Below, piece after piece: positions 5,788 through 7,345 of a DNA stretch of 7,345 bases (position 1 is its first letter; each line of letters starts with the position of its first letter). The position numbers and the translations under genes were made by a program. Origin of the DNA: Clostridiaceae bacterium (GTDB taxonomy: Bacteria; Bacillota; Clostridia; Oscillospirales; Acutalibacteraceae); contig CAJGDU010000051.1 of the NCBI GenBank assembly GCA_904502175.1, forward strand, positions 1 through 7,345. The letters are read 5' to 3'. A model generated the notes under the pieces. That model saw only the letters and a program-made list of their open reading frames with translations. It had not been told where the DNA came from and ran no database searches.

Positions 5788-5802
5788 GGCTCTCCCCTTT
5801 TC

Positions 5803-7345
5803 TCACTTCAGACTGACGATGGTGACGCCGTCTTCGCCTTCGCCGTAGCCGCCGAGGCGGTGGGACTTGACCCGCGGGTTCTTGTCGAGGTAACGCTTGA
5901 CGGCCTTCTTCAGGGCGCCGGTGCCCTTGCCGTGGATGACCGTGAAGGAGTCCACGCCGTAGCGCAGCTGCAGGTCCAGGAACCGGTCGAGGGCCATGAT
6001 GGCCTCCTCCTGGGTCATGCCCCGGAGGTCCACACTGGTCTCCACTTTGGAGGTGGCCTTCGTCTCGAAGGTGCCGCTTCCGCGCTGGTTCCGGCGGCCG
6101 GCCTTGCTCTCGGCGTTGCGGGCTTTCTGGGCGCGCTTCTGGTCATCGAGACGGACGCGGGAGAGATCCACGCGGGTCTTGATGATGCCGGCGGTCACTT
6201 CCACCTGGCCGCGCTTGTCCGGCAGGGCGGACACGAGGGCGGGGCCGAGGTCCCGGACGAGGACGCTGTCCCCCACTTCGAGCGGGCGGGGCAGCTCATA
6301 GTCGTCATCCTCTTCTTCGGCGGCGATGGGCCGGGTGATATCATACAGCGCGTCTTCATGTTTCCGGATGGTCCGTTTGGCGTCCGCGGACACCTGGGAC
6401 AGGTCGGCGGCACGCTTGCGCTCTTTCTTCAGTTTTTCGAGGTCGTCCATGAAGAACGCGGCCTCTCTTCGGGCCTTGTCGAGGATGCGCTCGGCCTCCG
6501 CCCGCGCCTTCTCGATCTCCGCGTCCCGCATGGCCTCCACCGAGGACTTGACCTCTTCGGCCTTGTCCCTGGCTTCCCGGGCCTCCCGGGTCATGCGGTC
6601 CGCCTCTTCCCGTTCGGACTCGAGGGCGGCCCGGCTCTCTTCGAGGGTCTCGACGACCTGTTCGAACCGGCTGTTCTCCTCGGAGACCAGTTCCTTCGCC
6701 CGCTCCACGACGTCCGGGGACAGACCCAGCCGTTCCGAAATGGCAAAGGCGTTGGACCGGCCCGGCGCGCCGATGATGAGGCGGTAAGTGGGCGACAGCG
6801 TGTGGATGTCGAACTCGCAGGCGGCGTTGGCCACCCGGGGCGTCTGCAAGGCGTAGGCCTTGAGTTCTGCGTAGTGGGTGGTGGCGGCGATCTTCGCGCC
6901 CTTCTCGTGCAGCCGTTCCAGGACCGCCATGGCGAGGGCCGCGCCCTCGACCGGGTCCGTCCCGGCGCCGAGTTCGTCGATGAGCACCAGAGAGTGCTCG
7001 TCCGCCTTGTCGAGAATGTCCACAATGTTCGTCATATGGGACGAGAAGGTGGACAGAGACTGTTCGATGGACTGCTCATCGCCGATGTCCGCATAGACGG
7101 ACTCGAAGACACACATTTTGCTCCGGTCCGCCACCGGGAGCATGAGGCCGGCGGACGCCATGAGGGACATGAGGCCGAGGGTCTTGATGGACACCGTTTT
7201 ACCACCGGTGTTGGGGCCGGTGATGACGAGGGTGTCAAACTCCTCTCCCAGACGGATGTTGGTCTTCACGACCTTGTGCGGGTCGATGAGCGGATGACGG
7301 GCCTCTCGCAGGTCGATGATGCCCGTGTCGTTCAGCTGCGGGGCA
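5803..7345 (-). CDS. mutS2: Endonuclease MutS2, C-terminal two thirds
   Basis: MutS-family ATPase lacking mismatch-recognition domains. Homologues restrain homologous recombination (Helicobacter, Thermus) and in B. subtilis act on collided ribosomes. The gene enters from the right edge; 513 residues are visible, and about 275 N-terminal residues (clamp and lever regions) are missing if the length is the usual ~790. Seen, numbered in the fragment: RHPLID (16-21), Walker A GPNTGGKT (43-50), the MutS signature STFSSHM (98-104), Walker B LVLIDELGAGTDP (119-131), TTHY (155-158), a charged coiled coil (about 227-315), a KOW-like beta segment (about 355-395), and a C-terminal Smr nuclease domain (437-513) with DLRG and HGKGTG. 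It ends in the family-typical GEGEDGVTIVSLK. It is the first visible gene of the repair operon. The frame continues unbroken to the edge, so the GTG at 7267-7269 is an internal valine, not a start. Confidence 0.97.
   Translation of the reverse strand, partial: APQLNDTGIIDLREARHPLIDPHKVVKTNIRLGEEFDTLVITGPNTGGKTVSIKTLGLMSLMASAGLMLPVADRSKMCVFESVYADIGDEQSIEQSLSTFSSHMTNIVDILDKADEHSLVLIDELGAGTDPVEGAALAMAVLERLHEKGAKIAATTHYAELKAYALQTPRVANAACEFDIHTLSPTYRLIIGAPGRSNAFAISERLGLSPDVVERAKELVSEENSRFEQVVETLEESRAALESEREEADRMTREAREARDKAEEVKSSVEAMRDAEIEKARAEAERILDKARREAAFFMDDLEKLKKERKRAADLSQVSADAKRTIRKHEDALYDITRPIAAEEEDDDYELPRPLEVGDSVLVRDLGPALVSALPDKRGQVEVTAGIIKTRVDLSRVRLDDQKRAQKARNAESKAGRRNQRGSGTFETKATSKVETSVDLRGMTQEEAIMALDRFLDLQLRYGVDSFTVIHGKGTGALKKAVKRYLDKNPRVKSHRLGGYGEGEDGVTIVSLK

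Noticed and set aside
7267..7269. GTG as a start codon for a short MutS2
   Set aside because: The frame continues to the window edge with MutS2-typical sequence (RHPLID), so this codon is internal.

Overview
The window looks like chromosomal DNA of a high-GC member of the Clostridia (Firmicutes). The reasons are the ylxM-ffh pair, a MutS2 with a C-terminal Smr domain, strong GGAGG-type ribosome binding sites, a textbook sigma-A promoter, and an exported deacetylase carrying GWW-type aromatic repeats of the kind seen in gut Lachnospiraceae and Eubacteriaceae. All eight genes lie on the minus strand, so transcription runs from position 7345 towards position 1. Both ends cut a gene: mutS2 on the right lacks its N-terminus, and ffh on the left keeps only its first 131 codons.

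Region 1 (7345 to about 2774) is a tightly packed maintenance operon: mutS2, a fructosamine-3-kinase-family gene, a two-domain gene fusing a hypoxanthine-DNA-glycosylase-type domain to an AlkD-type alkylation-repair domain, and nfo (endonuclease IV). The gaps are 15, 16 and 2 nt, and a strong intrinsic terminator overlaps the nfo stop codon. The fusion would remove deaminated or alkylated bases, Nfo would cut the resulting abasic sites, and the kinase would reverse glycation of protein amines. Together this reads as a repair set for spontaneous chemical damage.

Region 2 (about 2750 to 845) is a two-gene unit: a secreted CE4 polysaccharide deacetylase with aromatic repeats, then, 15 nt on, a maltose/galactoside-type O-acetyltransferase. 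A candidate promoter lies in the 105-nt gap after nfo.

Region 3 (862 to 1) is the start of the SRP operon: a near-consensus promoter, a palindromic leader, ylxM starting at GTG rather than at the upstream TTG, and ffh 12 nt later. The -35 box overlaps the stop codon of the acetyltransferase gene and sits inside a hairpin that could end the upstream transcript.

No tRNA, rRNA, CRISPR array, insertion sequence or phage gene was seen. No gap between genes reaches 300 bases. The most interesting items are the glycosylase-AlkD fusion inside a complete base-excision operon, and the overlapping regulatory architecture in front of ylxM-ffh.
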